A DNA stretch of 64,000 bases from an uncultured Pelagibacteraceae bacterium (GTDB taxonomy: Bacteria; Pseudomonadota; Alphaproteobacteria; Pelagibacterales; Pelagibacteraceae): the NCBI GenBank assembly GCA_902608975.1, contig CACLQI010000004.1, positions 1 to 64,000 on the forward strand. Direction: 5' to 3'. Both the position numbers and the translations under genes were made by a program. Below the pieces are notes generated by a model that was not told the DNA's origin, ran no database searches, and saw nothing but the letters and a program-made list of their open reading frames with translations. The first letter of the stretch is position 1. Each line of letters begins with the position of its first letter. Below, piece after piece: positions 18,554 through 28,490 of the stretch.

Positions 18554-19642
18554 ATGTCAAAAAATTCAGAATTTGTTAAATTCGATAAAGTAGACAAAAG
18601 TTATGATGGTAAAGTTCTAGTCGTTAAAGATTTAAACTTAGATATTGCTGAAGGTGAATTTATTACAATGCTTGGACCATCTGGTTCAGGAAAAACAACT
18701 TGCTTAATGATGTTAGCCGGATTTGAAACTCCTACCAATGGAGAAATATATTTAGACAAAAATCCTATATCAAATATTCCACCTCACAAAAGAGGAATTG
18801 GAATGGTTTTTCAAAACTATGCATTATTTCCTCATATGACAGTTTATGAAAACTTGGCTTTTCCACTAAGAGTTAGAAAAATTTCTAAAGAAGATATAGA
18901 TAAAAAAGTTGATAAGGCTCTATCAATGGTTTCACTTTCAGGATTTGAAAATAGAATGCCCGGACAACTATCTGGAGGTCAACAACAAAGAGTCGCTGTA
19001 GCAAGAGCTTTAGTTTTTGATCCAGCGGTAGTTTTAATGGATGAGCCATTGGGTGCTCTTGATAAAAATTTAAGAGAGAGCATGCAATATGAAATTAAAC
19101 ATATTCACGAAAGTATTGGAGTTACAGTTGTGTACGTTACTCATGATCAAGGAGAAGCTTTAACGATGTCAAATAGAATAGCTGTATTTAATGATGGAAA
19201 AGTTCAACAGTTATCCTCACCAGACAAATTATACGAAGAACCAGTAAATTCCTTTGTAGCAGAATTTATAGGTGAAAATAATAGATTCTCAGGACAGGTC
19301 ACAGATGTTTCAAAAGATAAGTGTAAAGTAAAATTAGATGATGGCTCAGAAATTTTAGCAAATCCAATAACAGTAAAGTCAAATGGAGAAAAAACAATTG
19401 TATCCTTAAGACCTGAAAGAGCTTTAATTAATACTAAAGATAAAATGGAAAATAATTTTAAAGGAAAAATTGAAGAAATAATTTATCATGGAGATCATAC
19501 CAGAGTTAGACTAAATTTACTTGGTAACAAAGATTTTATTTTAAAAGTTCCAAATAGTTCTGCCAATATGGATATAAAGCTTGGCAACCAAATTAATGTT
19601 AGCTGGAACAGCTTTGATGCTAGAGCGTTAGACCCAAAATAA
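18554..19642 (+). CDS. potA: Spermidine/putrescine-type ABC transporter ATP-binding protein
   Basis: GPSGSGKTTCLMMLAGFE; LSGGQQQRVAVARALV; C-terminal TOBE region. Confidence 0.85.
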   Translation: MSKNSEFVKFDKVDKSYDGKVLVVKDLNLDIAEGEFITMLGPSGSGKTTCLMMLAGFETPTNGEIYLDKNPISNIPPHKRGIGMVFQNYALFPHMTVYENLAFPLRVRKISKEDIDKKVDKALSMVSLSGFENRMPGQLSGGQQQRVAVARALVFDPAVVLMDEPLGALDKNLRESMQYEIKHIHESIGVTVVYVTHDQGEALTMSNRIAVFNDGKVQQLSSPDKLYEEPVNSFVAEFIGENNRFSGQVTDVSKDKCKVKLDDGSEILANPITVKSNGEKTIVSLRPERALINTKDKMENNFKGKIEEIIYHGDHTRVRLNLLGNKDFILKVPNSSANMDIKLGNQINVSWNSFDARALDPK

Positions 19643-19768
19643 GCTATAAATAAAAAACATCCATCTATTAAAGTAAAATAAAGCTTTTTTTAAGATAAAT
19701 GGCTTATTGACTCCTTTATTATATCTTGCTGTAATCCTGTTTTTAAAAAACGATTAATCGGAGGATAA

Positions 19769-20884
19769 ATGAAAAAATTAAGTAAATTATTACTTACTCT
19801 ATCTTTTGTACTTTCTATTACTTCATCAGCATTTGCAGTTACAGTTGCATCTTGGGGTGGAGCTTATACGGAATCTCAAAAGTTAGGATATGGTGATCCT
19901 ACAGCTAAGAAACTTGGTATTGAAATTAACTGGGTTGATTATTCTGGTGGATTATCAGAAGTTAAAGCACAACAAGAAGCAGGCGCAGTCGTTTGGGATA
20001 TAATGGACGTTTTTGCTATGGATACTATTACTGGATGTGACGAAGGTATCTTTGTAGAATTTGATTTTGACAAAGACTTTCCAGCAGCACCAGATGGGAC
20101 TCCAGCAAGTAAAGACTTCTTTACTAGCATGCCTTCTAAATGTGCGGTAGGAAACATTTTATATTCTTGGAACTATGCTTATAATAGCGACAATGTTAAA
20201 GGTACTCCAAAAACTATAAAAGATTTCTTTAATACTAAAAAATTCCCTGGAAAAAGAGCTATCTACAAAAGCGCTCTAACTAATTTAGAGATTGCTTTAG
20301 CTGCTAGCGGAACAAAACCAGGAAAAGGTGGAGCAAATATCTATAAAGCTTTGGGTACTGAAAAAGGTGTTCAAAAAGCAATGGATAAGATCAAAAAACT
20401 TTGCACAGATCCTAAAGGTGGATGTGTATTTTGGTCTGCAGGTGCTCAACCACCAGAATTATTAATGAGTGGAGAAGTTGTTATGGCAACTGGTTGGAAC
20501 GGAAGATTCTTCAACGCTACTGTTGGTGAAGGTGCTCCAATCGTTCAAGTTTGGGACGCACAAGGTCTTGACTATGAATATTTTGCACTTGTTAAAGGTG
20601 GACCAGACGAAGCTAACGCTAAAAAAGCTCTAGCTATGATGACTAACACTGAGATGTTAGCTGGAAGTGCTAAGTATATTGCTTACGCTCCTTGGAGAAA
20701 ATCATCTATAGAAGTTATGAAAGCAGGAGAGCCTTGGTATAAAGATGGTAAAACAAACATGGTACCACATATGCCAACAGCGCCAGCAAACACTAAAAAC
20801 TACTTCCTAGTTGACCCAATTTTCTGGGCTGATAACGGTACAGAACTTGGTGAAAAATGGGAAGCTATGAAAGCTGGTCTATAA
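19769..20884 (+). CDS. potD: Spermidine/putrescine-type ABC transporter substrate-binding protein
   Basis: Signal peptide; WGGAYTESQKLGYGDPTAKKLGIEINWVDYSGG. Confidence 0.85.
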   Translation: MKKLSKLLLTLSFVLSITSSAFAVTVASWGGAYTESQKLGYGDPTAKKLGIEINWVDYSGGLSEVKAQQEAGAVVWDIMDVFAMDTITGCDEGIFVEFDFDKDFPAAPDGTPASKDFFTSMPSKCAVGNILYSWNYAYNSDNVKGTPKTIKDFFNTKKFPGKRAIYKSALTNLEIALAASGTKPGKGGANIYKALGTEKGVQKAMDKIKKLCTDPKGGCVFWSAGAQPPELLMSGEVVMATGWNGRFFNATVGEGAPIVQVWDAQGLDYEYFALVKGGPDEANAKKALAMMTNTEMLAGSAKYIAYAPWRKSSIEVMKAGEPWYKDGKTNMVPHMPTAPANTKNYFLVDPIFWADNGTELGEKWEAMKAGL

Positions 20885-20921
20885 TTTTAAGTTTTAAAGA
20901 CTAAAATTATATATTATATTT

Positions 20922-20951
20922 AAGGGCGGTTATTTAATAACCGCCCTTTTT
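20922..20951 (+). terminator. Hairpin + U-tract between potD-like and potB-like genes
   Basis: aagggcggttatt / aataaccgccctt, 13-bp stem then T-run; ends 5 nt before the potB ATG. Confidence 0.8.
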
Positions 20952-20955
20952 ATTT

Positions 20956-22209
20956 ATGAGCAGCGAAACACAAAAAATTTTAACTACAGACGGAATTCCT
21001 TTAGAGGTAAGTCTAAAAAAAGCTGAAAAAAAAAATAAAATCAAAGCTTTTTTGCTTGTATGTCCTCTTTTACTATTTTTAATAATTACCTATGTTTTTC
21101 CAATTGGAGACATGCTTTATAGAAGTGTTGATGACCGTATGGTTACTAATATGCTTCCTAAAACATACAAAGCAATGGAGCAATGGGATGGAAAAGATCT
21201 TCCTGAGGAAGAGGTTTTTGAAGCGTTTTATTTAGATTATAAAAAGCTAGTTGAAGAAAAAACATTTGGAAAATTAGCTACTCAACTTAATTTTGAAAAG
21301 AATGGTTTCAAAAGTATTCTTAAAAAATTAAAAAGAAAAATGAAAAAATTTGAAGAAGGTAATTATAAAGAGCAAATTATGGGAGTCCATAAAAGATGGG
21401 CTAACGTTGAATATTGGAGAGCGCTTAAAAGAAGAGCTCCTTCGTATACATATGCAAAATATTTAAAAGGAATAGACATGTATGAAAATGAAGATGGTAA
21501 TATAGTTCAGGTTCCTGAAGATAGAAGAATTCATAAAATATTATGGTTAAGAACTTTAGAGGTGGCTCTTTTTGTAACAATTTTTTGTTTTTTAATGGCT
21601 TACCCAATTGCACATTTACTAGCAACACTTCCAATGAAATATAGTAACTTATTAATGATCTGTGTTCTTCTTCCTTTTTGGACATCTCTACTTGTAAGAA
21701 CAGCAAGCTGGATGATTTTGTTGCAACAACAAGGAATAGTAAATGACTTTTTTGTCATGATAGGCTTAGTGTCAGATGATAATAGGCCCGAGATGATGTA
21801 CAATAAAACAGGCACTTATGTAGCTATGACGCAAATTCTTTTACCTTTTATGGTTTTACCATTGTATAGCGTCATGAAAACCATTTCACCAAGCTTGATG
21901 AGAGCAGGAAAATCGCTGGGCGGCACGCCTTTCATTGCCTTTTGGAAAGTTTACTTTCCTTTAACTATACCAGGTATTGGAGCAGGTTGCCTGTTAGTAT
22001 TTATACTTGCTATAGGTTATTACATTACTCCTGCTTTAGTAGGAGGAGCATCAGGAACACTTATTAGTAACCAAATAGCTTTTCATATGAAGAGTACACT
22101 TGATTGGAGCTTTGCATCAGCAATGGGGTTAATGTTGCTGGCTGGAGTACTAGCTATTTATTGGGTTTATAACAAACTTGTTGGAGTTGATAATATAAAA
22201 TTAGGATAA
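20956..22209 (+). CDS. potB: Spermidine/putrescine-type ABC transporter permease with long N-terminal insertion
   Basis: Permease C-terminal half (LLMICVLLPFWTSLLVRTASWMILL; SLGGTPFIAFWKVYFPLTIPGIGAG). Confidence 0.82.
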   Translation: MSSETQKILTTDGIPLEVSLKKAEKKNKIKAFLLVCPLLLFLIITYVFPIGDMLYRSVDDRMVTNMLPKTYKAMEQWDGKDLPEEEVFEAFYLDYKKLVEEKTFGKLATQLNFEKNGFKSILKKLKRKMKKFEEGNYKEQIMGVHKRWANVEYWRALKRRAPSYTYAKYLKGIDMYENEDGNIVQVPEDRRIHKILWLRTLEVALFVTIFCFLMAYPIAHLLATLPMKYSNLLMICVLLPFWTSLLVRTASWMILLQQQGIVNDFFVMIGLVSDDNRPEMMYNKTGTYVAMTQILLPFMVLPLYSVMKTISPSLMRAGKSLGGTPFIAFWKVYFPLTIPGIGAGCLLVFILAIGYYITPALVGGASGTLISNQIAFHMKSTLDWSFASAMGLMLLAGVLAIYWVYNKLVGVDNIKLG

Positions 22210-22212
22210 ATT

Positions 22213-23067
22213 ATGGCTTTACCAAAATATACAGAACCACATTATAGAGTTTGGCACTACTTTTATTTATTTATATGTGGTTGTGTATTTTTCTTTTTGA
22301 TAGCGCCACTTTTTGTAATTTTCCCATTATCTTTTAACGCAGAAGAGTTCCTAGTTTTTTCAGAAGGGATGAAGAGACTTGATCCAGATGCATTTTCATT
22401 AAGATGGTATAAGGATATGATTTATGGAACCAAAAATCCTTGGGGACTTGCAGCAAAGAATAGCTTTATTATTGCTTTATTTGCAACTCTGGGATCAGTT
22501 ATATTAGGAACTGTAGCAGCACTAGGTTTAAGTAGCAGACACATGCCTTACAAAGGAATTATTATGGCAGCTTTAATATCACCTATGATAGTTCCACTTA
22601 TTATTTCAGGTGTTGCTATATTCTTTTTTATGGCAAAAGTCGGATTAGCAGCGACCCACACAGGTATAGTTCTTGCGCATATAATACTAGGTACTCCATT
22701 TGTTGTAATTACAGTTACAGCAACACTCTCTGGATTTGATCACAGTGTTACAAGAGCAGCATCTAGCCTTGGAAGTGACCCAGTTAACACATTTATGAAA
22801 ATAACTTTACCTTTAATTTTGCCAGGGGTTATATCTGGAGGCTTGTTCGCTTTTGTTACTTCATTTGATGAAGTAGTGGTTGTATTATTCTTAGCAGGAC
22901 TTGACAACACAACAATACCAATTCAAATGTGGACAGGTTTAAGAGAACAACTTAGCCCAACTATACTTGCCGTAGCTACTTGCTTAATAGTTCTTTCAAC
23001 GCTAATACTTGTTACTGCAGAACTTCTAAGAAGAAGATCTGAAAGAATAAGAGGCATTAACAGATAA
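22213..23067 (+). CDS. potC: Spermidine/putrescine-type ABC transporter permease
   Basis: SLGSDPVNTFMKITLPLILPGVISGGLFAFVTSFDEVVV. Confidence 0.85.
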   Translation: MALPKYTEPHYRVWHYFYLFICGCVFFFLIAPLFVIFPLSFNAEEFLVFSEGMKRLDPDAFSLRWYKDMIYGTKNPWGLAAKNSFIIALFATLGSVILGTVAALGLSSRHMPYKGIIMAALISPMIVPLIISGVAIFFFMAKVGLAATHTGIVLAHIILGTPFVVITVTATLSGFDHSVTRAASSLGSDPVNTFMKITLPLILPGVISGGLFAFVTSFDEVVVVLFLAGLDNTTIPIQMWTGLREQLSPTILAVATCLIVLSTLILVTAELLRRRSERIRGINR

Positions 23068-23089
23068 TTTTTAATTAAGTTTTAATATT

Positions 23090-25312
23090 ATGGAAATTAA
23101 AAAAGTTGTCATAATAGGATCAGGAACAATGGGAAGCGGTATTGCTGCACACTTATGTAATGCTAATGTTCCAGTGACTTTATTAGATTTAACTACAGAG
23201 ATAAGTGAAAAAGCCAGAGAAAGAATTTATAAATCTAGACCACCACTATTAATTGACAAAACGAGAATAGACAAAATCGAAGTAGGAAATATAAATGATG
23301 ACTTTGATGTAGTAAAGGATGCTGATTGGGTTGTAGAGGCTGTTGTTGAAAGAATAGATATTAAGCATAATATTTATGAAAAAATTTTTAAATCAAGAAA
23401 GCCTGGCGCAATAGTCTCCTCAAATACTTCATCAATTCCAATTAAAATTTTATCAGAAAAATTAACAGACGGTGAAAAAAAAGATTTCTGTATTACACAC
23501 TTCTTTAATCCTGTTCGTTATATGGGGTTATTAGAAATTGTTAAAAACGAGAATAATGACCTTGATAAAATTAATTCTTTAAAAAAATTTTGTGAGCACG
23601 AGCTAGGTAAAGGAGCAATTGTATGCAATGATACCCCAGGTTTTCTTGGAAATAGAGTAGGTGTTTTTGCCATGCAGGTTGCAATGACCGAAGCATTCAG
23701 GATGAAATTATCAATAGAAGAAGCAGATGCAGTTTTTGGCCGTCCAATGGGCATTCCAAAAACAGGAGTATTTGGCCTATATGATTTGATTGGTATTGAT
23801 TTAATGGCCGATGTATTAAAAAGTTTCATCAAAGAACTTTCAAAAAAAGATCCATTCCAAGAAGTTGCTAAAGAAATTCCATTAATTTCAAAATTAATTC
23901 AAACTGGTTACACGGGTAGAAAAGGAAAAGGTGGTTTTTATAGAATGAATAAACAAAACAATCAAAAGATTTTAGAAGCAATTAATCTTGAAACTGGTGA
24001 GTACTCACCTACAAAGAAAATTGACCTTGGTATTGAAACTGTTAATTTAAAATTATTAATTGAAAGAAAAGACAAATATGGCGAGTATGCATGGTCCGTT
24101 ATTTCAAAAATAATTAAATATGCATCATCGTTAGTTCCAGCAATTACAGATAAATTTAATGACATTGATGAAGCGATGAGACTTGGTTTTAATTGGGCTA
24201 TGGGACCTTTTGAAATGTTAAAATCAATTGGGGTTAAAAACTTTTTTAATCGGATTGATAGCTTTGAAAATAATAATTTTTTAGAAAATTTATCAAAAAA
24301 TAAAGATGAAAATTTTTATGGGGAGAGGCAAAAGTATACAGATATTGAAACACTAGGAAAAATTAAACCAAAAGCGATTAAAGTTGACAAAAATAAATCT
24401 GCTGACATTTATAGATTTAAAGATTTTAACATTGTTGAATTTACAACAAAAGCATGCGCTCTAGATTATGATTCAATGGATGCATTAAAAAATGCAACAG
24501 ATAAGCCCTTAATAATTATAAATGAAAGTATGCAGTTTTCTGCAGGTGTAAATTTAACTTATACCATGAACTTTGCTGACAAAGGGGATTTTAAATCTAT
24601 CGAAAAATTTATTAAATATTTTCAAGATACATGCAAGCACTTAAAATATTCAGATCATCCAGTTATATCTGCTCCATCAGGTTTAGTTTTAGGTGGAGGA
24701 GAAGAAGTAGCAATTCAATCTAATTTTGTAGTTTCACACACAAATATTGTAATGGGATTGGTTGAAACAAGTGTAGGCTTAGTACCTGCTGGCGGAGGAT
24801 GTAAAGAAGTTTTATGGAGATGGTCGCAAACAGAGGAAGCAAAAAAAGATCCTGATCACGCTCCTTTGGAAGTATTTAACATAATTGGCTATGCAAAAAC
24901 AGCAACATCAACTGTTGAAGCTGAACCTTTAAAGTTTTTAAAACCGGAAGATAAAAAAATAATGAATAGAAATAGTTTATTTGAGGTTTCAAAAAAATTA
25001 ATTGATGAAAATAGAAAATTTACTCCACCGAAAGAATGCTTTTTCAATCTGTCGGGAAAACCTCTTAAAGAAAAAATGATAAAAATTTTAGAAAAATTGT
25101 ATAATGAAAAAGTTATATTCGACCATGGTATGGAGGTTGGCAAAGAACTAGCAAATGTTTTAAGTGGTGGAAATACAACTTTAGACAAGACTTTAACTGA
25201 AGATGATTTGTATAAGCTGGAATTAGAATCCTTTATGAGACTTATTCAAACTAAAAAAACTCAGGATAGAATTAAATATACTCTTGCAACTGGAAAACCA
25301 TTATTTAATTAA
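23090..25312 (+). CDS. 3-hydroxyacyl-CoA dehydrogenase / enoyl-CoA hydratase-like fusion (FadJ/FadB-type)
   Basis: VVIIGSGTMGSGIAAHL; THFFNPVRYMGLLEIV; C-terminal crotonase-like APSGLVLGGGEEVAIQSNFVVSHTNIVMGLVETSVGLVPAGGG. Confidence 0.85.
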   Translation: MEIKKVVIIGSGTMGSGIAAHLCNANVPVTLLDLTTEISEKARERIYKSRPPLLIDKTRIDKIEVGNINDDFDVVKDADWVVEAVVERIDIKHNIYEKIFKSRKPGAIVSSNTSSIPIKILSEKLTDGEKKDFCITHFFNPVRYMGLLEIVKNENNDLDKINSLKKFCEHELGKGAIVCNDTPGFLGNRVGVFAMQVAMTEAFRMKLSIEEADAVFGRPMGIPKTGVFGLYDLIGIDLMADVLKSFIKELSKKDPFQEVAKEIPLISKLIQTGYTGRKGKGGFYRMNKQNNQKILEAINLETGEYSPTKKIDLGIETVNLKLLIERKDKYGEYAWSVISKIIKYASSLVPAITDKFNDIDEAMRLGFNWAMGPFEMLKSIGVKNFFNRIDSFENNNFLENLSKNKDENFYGERQKYTDIETLGKIKPKAIKVDKNKSADIYRFKDFNIVEFTTKACALDYDSMDALKNATDKPLIIINESMQFSAGVNLTYTMNFADKGDFKSIEKFIKYFQDTCKHLKYSDHPVISAPSGLVLGGGEEVAIQSNFVVSHTNIVMGLVETSVGLVPAGGGCKEVLWRWSQTEEAKKDPDHAPLEVFNIIGYAKTATSTVEAEPLKFLKPEDKKIMNRNSLFEVSKKLIDENRKFTPPKECFFNLSGKPLKEKMIKILEKLYNEKVIFDHGMEVGKELANVLSGGNTTLDKTLTEDDLYKLELESFMRLIQTKKTQDRIKYTLATGKPLFN

Positions 25313-25313
25313 A

Positions 25314-25958
25314 TTATTTAAGCATTTTAAAAGAATTAATAAAATCAGGCCTTAAAACAAATTCAACTTTATCATTATACTTAATTTTCTTAAGGACATC
25401 TAAGCCATAAATCACTTTTCCAAGCGGAGAATATTCACCCTCAAATAGAGGAGCGTCTTTGAGTAAAATAAAAAACTGACTATCTTCAGTATTTTTTTCG
25501 TTGGTTCTAGCTAAAGCAACACTCCCTTTTTTAAAATCAAAAGGTTTATCCAATTCAGAATCTATTGTTCCCAAACTAGATTTTCCAGTTCCAATGTATG
25601 AATAGTTTAAATTATCTTTTTTCCCAAACTCTAAATCGCCAGCTTGAACTAAGACATTTTTAATTACTCTATGAAAAGCTACATTATTATATTCACCGGA
25701 TCTAATTAATATTTTAAATCTCTTAACAGAATTAGGAGCAATGTTAGGGTCTAATTCAATAATAACGTTTCCACAGGGAACATTAAGTATTGCAATATTT
25801 TCTGGTTTTTCAAACTTAAGTTTTTGAGGTTCGTATTTTTTTACAAATAAACATTTATTCTTAATTAAGCCGTAAGATCCGAAAAATCCAATTCCAAGCA
25901 AAATAAGAAAAGTTAATAAAATTTTTTCTGAAATTGTTTGTTTAATTTTTTTTATCAT
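25314..25958 (-). CDS. Cyclophilin-type peptidyl-prolyl cis-trans isomerase, membrane-anchored
   Basis: VAFHRVIKNVLVQAGD; GSVALARTNEKNTEDSQFFILLKDAPLFEGEYSPLGKV; N-terminal TM. Confidence 0.85.
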   Translation of the reverse strand: MIKKIKQTISEKILLTFLILLGIGFFGSYGLIKNKCLFVKKYEPQKLKFEKPENIAILNVPCGNVIIELDPNIAPNSVKRFKILIRSGEYNNVAFHRVIKNVLVQAGDLEFGKKDNLNYSYIGTGKSSLGTIDSELDKPFDFKKGSVALARTNEKNTEDSQFFILLKDAPLFEGEYSPLGKVIYGLDVLKKIKYNDKVEFVLRPDFINSFKMLK

Positions 25959-25961
25959 TTA

Positions 25962-26699
25962 TTAAAAAATAAAATTATTACTGATTTTTAGAATATTATT
26001 TTTAATAAAAGAAATTTTATTTTTTAATATAGGATCTTTTGAAGATTTTTCATATAAATTTTTTTTATCTTTTATTAAAAAGGAAAATACTTCAGCCATA
26101 TCCTCCGAAGCAGTTGTCATAGAATATTCAGTTAAAAAACCATTTGTTTCTTTAAATTCTGATAAATCTAATTTATCTGAACAAGTCGAGCATTCTGCAT
26201 ATTTAAAGTTTTTTGGATTAAAATTTTTCCATTCATTTTCTAAAAAATAATTTTTATAACTATCGTTGATAATATGAAAAACTTCATGATGAAGTATTCT
26301 TTCAAAATAATTTTCATCGAAATTTATATCTATTATTAAGGTTTTCATTTTAAAATTAGGTACCCCAGCTGAATTAATACCTGAAACAGAAAGATTTTTA
26401 CAAAGAACAACATATTTTAAATTTATTTTTTTTAAAAAATATGATTCATATTTATTTAAATTCTTTGCTACTAAATTAAATTTTTTTTTAATATTATCGA
26501 TATTAGCATCGAAGCAAGTAACATTATCGTTTCTCACACCAACTTGAAAAGGTTTTGTTGGTATTAAATACTTTAAACCATTCACAGTATCAATTTTATA
26601 AATTTCTAAATTGGGTATCTTTATAAGATTGTAAATAGTACTTGCTTTAGCTGACGAAAAAAAAATTAAAATTATAAATATAATTTTTATAATATTCAT
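25962..26699 (-). CDS. Secreted putative zinc metalloprotease
   Basis: Signal peptide; HHEVFHIIND contains HExxH; no clear family recognised. Confidence 0.5.
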   Translation of the reverse strand: MNIIKIIFIILIFFSSAKASTIYNLIKIPNLEIYKIDTVNGLKYLIPTKPFQVGVRNDNVTCFDANIDNIKKKFNLVAKNLNKYESYFLKKINLKYVVLCKNLSVSGINSAGVPNFKMKTLIIDINFDENYFERILHHEVFHIINDSYKNYFLENEWKNFNPKNFKYAECSTCSDKLDLSEFKETNGFLTEYSMTTASEDMAEVFSFLIKDKKNLYEKSSKDPILKNKISFIKNNILKISNNFIF

Positions 26700-26874
26700 A
26701 TAACTTAATATTTTTTTATAAATATTCCCATTAAACCATTTATGGTTGATACACTAATAATTATTAGTTGTCCCTCAATCGAATAAAAATTGAATGAGGG
26801 GTAAAAACTAATAGCGATAGTTAAAAAAACATAAGTTATAACAAATGGTCCAAAAAAATTATTAATTTGCAAAA

Positions 26875-28074
26875 TTATTTTTTTTTATACTTTGCAGCCT
26901 CCTCAGAACCACTTGTTGCTGAACCCTTACTGTAAGAATGAGCACCCATACCAGCAAGTTGACCATCTTTAACAATTAAATATTGATCTCTTATTGGTTT
27001 TTTATCAAAAAAACATTCTAGTATTTCTCTTACACCATCAGCATATCTTGCTTGAGCAGATAACGATGTACCTGATGTGTGTGGAGTCATACCATGATTA
27101 GGCATTGTTCTCCAAACATGATCATTTGGAGCAGGCTGTGGAAACCATACATCACCAGCATACCCACTAAGTTGACCTGATTTTAGTGCATCAGCAATGT
27201 CATCTTTGTTACATATCTTACCTCTTGCGGTATTAACGATATAAGCGCCCTTTTTCATTTTACTAATCATTTGTTTATTAAATAAATTTTCTGTTTCTGG
27301 GTGCAATGGACAATTTATTGTAACTACGTCACAAACTTTAACCATTGACTCCACAGATTCATGAAAAGTTAAATTTAATTCTTTCTCAACATTATCTGGT
27401 AGTTTATGTCGATCAAAATAGTGAAGATGAACATCAAAAGGTTTCATTTTTCTCAATGCATCAAGTCCAATTCTACCAGCCGCAACTGTACCTATATGCA
27501 TTCCTTCAACATCATAACTTCTCTGAACTGCATCAGCAATATTCCATCCACCATCGTTAACTATTCTATGTTGATTATGATAATCTCTTACCATTGATAC
27601 AATCATCATTACAATATGTTCAGCAACAGATCTTGAGTTACAGAATGTAACTTCTACTACGTCTATTTTATTGTCCATTGCAGCTTGTAAATCTACATGG
27701 TCTGAACCAATACCAGCAGTAATTGCCATTTTTAAATTTTTGGCTTTGGCAATTCTTTCTTTAGTTAAATAATATGGAAAAAATGGTTGAGATATTACTA
27801 TATCAGCATCAACAATATGTTTATCAGCTTCGCATCCATCCCCATCTTTGCTATTAGTGACTATAAATTCATGACCATTACTTTCTAAAAATTTTCTTAA
27901 TCCAAGTTCACCAGATACACATCCTAACAACTGACCAGGTGTAAAATCTCTACCTTTAGGACTTGGTAAAGTCATTCCGTCTGGATACTTTTCTAATTTT
28001 GGTAAATCAGATAGTGGATACGATTTAGGCATACCACTTTTTGGATCATCATATAATATACATAGTACTTTCAT
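26875..28074 (-). CDS. fdh: NAD-dependent formate dehydrogenase
   Basis: ITAGIGSDHVDLQAA, EVTFCNSRSVAEH, VNTARGKICN, QPAPNDHVWRTMPNHGMTPHTSGTSLSAQARYADG. Confidence 0.92.
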   Translation of the reverse strand: MKVLCILYDDPKSGMPKSYPLSDLPKLEKYPDGMTLPSPKGRDFTPGQLLGCVSGELGLRKFLESNGHEFIVTNSKDGDGCEADKHIVDADIVISQPFFPYYLTKERIAKAKNLKMAITAGIGSDHVDLQAAMDNKIDVVEVTFCNSRSVAEHIVMMIVSMVRDYHNQHRIVNDGGWNIADAVQRSYDVEGMHIGTVAAGRIGLDALRKMKPFDVHLHYFDRHKLPDNVEKELNLTFHESVESMVKVCDVVTINCPLHPETENLFNKQMISKMKKGAYIVNTARGKICNKDDIADALKSGQLSGYAGDVWFPQPAPNDHVWRTMPNHGMTPHTSGTSLSAQARYADGVREILECFFDKKPIRDQYLIVKDGQLAGMGAHSYSKGSATSGSEEAAKYKKK

Positions 28075-28105
28075 TTTCTATTACCTCTTTTTAATTAACT
28101 TTTTT

Positions 28106-28125
28106 AAATACCAAGATTGGTATTT
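28106..28125. promoter_or_regulatory. Perfect palindrome upstream of formate dehydrogenase
   Basis: AAATACCAA-ga-TTGGTATTT, 9-bp arms, 2-bp spacer. Confidence 0.5.
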
Positions 28126-28301
28126 ATTTTATTCTCACTGCATAAAACCAGAACATTGATCAAATGTATATACAAAAAAATTTAAATATCTTTAAAAACG
28201 TTATTTAATGATTTTTTGTAGCTCTTTTATATGAATTTATATTTGAATTTATGGAAATAATTAAATAAATATAAAAAAATTAAAAATAATTTTTTTAGTT
28301 A

Positions 28302-28336
28302 AACCAAAAGTTGTATTTTAATCAACCAAAAGTTGT
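28302..28336 (+). repeat. Tandem direct repeat upstream of Liv-type operon
   Basis: AACCAAAAGTTGT at 28302-28314 and 28324-28336, 22-bp periodicity. Confidence 0.6.
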
Positions 28337-28490
28337 TTTTTTTTTAAAAAAAAGTGTTGTGAATAAACATTTATCTCTGTGAATAATAACTATAACTATT
28401 CTCATTGAAGTATTTTGAATTTTATGATCAATTTGGATTAACAATTATTTAACGATTAAAATTGAGAAAAAAAAAAGGGGGGAGAATTTT

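Noticed and set aside
26771-26802. ccctcaatcg...ttgaatgaggg imperfect hairpin between formate dehydrogenase and the metalloprotease-like gene
   Set aside because: Has a mismatch and no clear U-tract on either strand; not reported as a terminator
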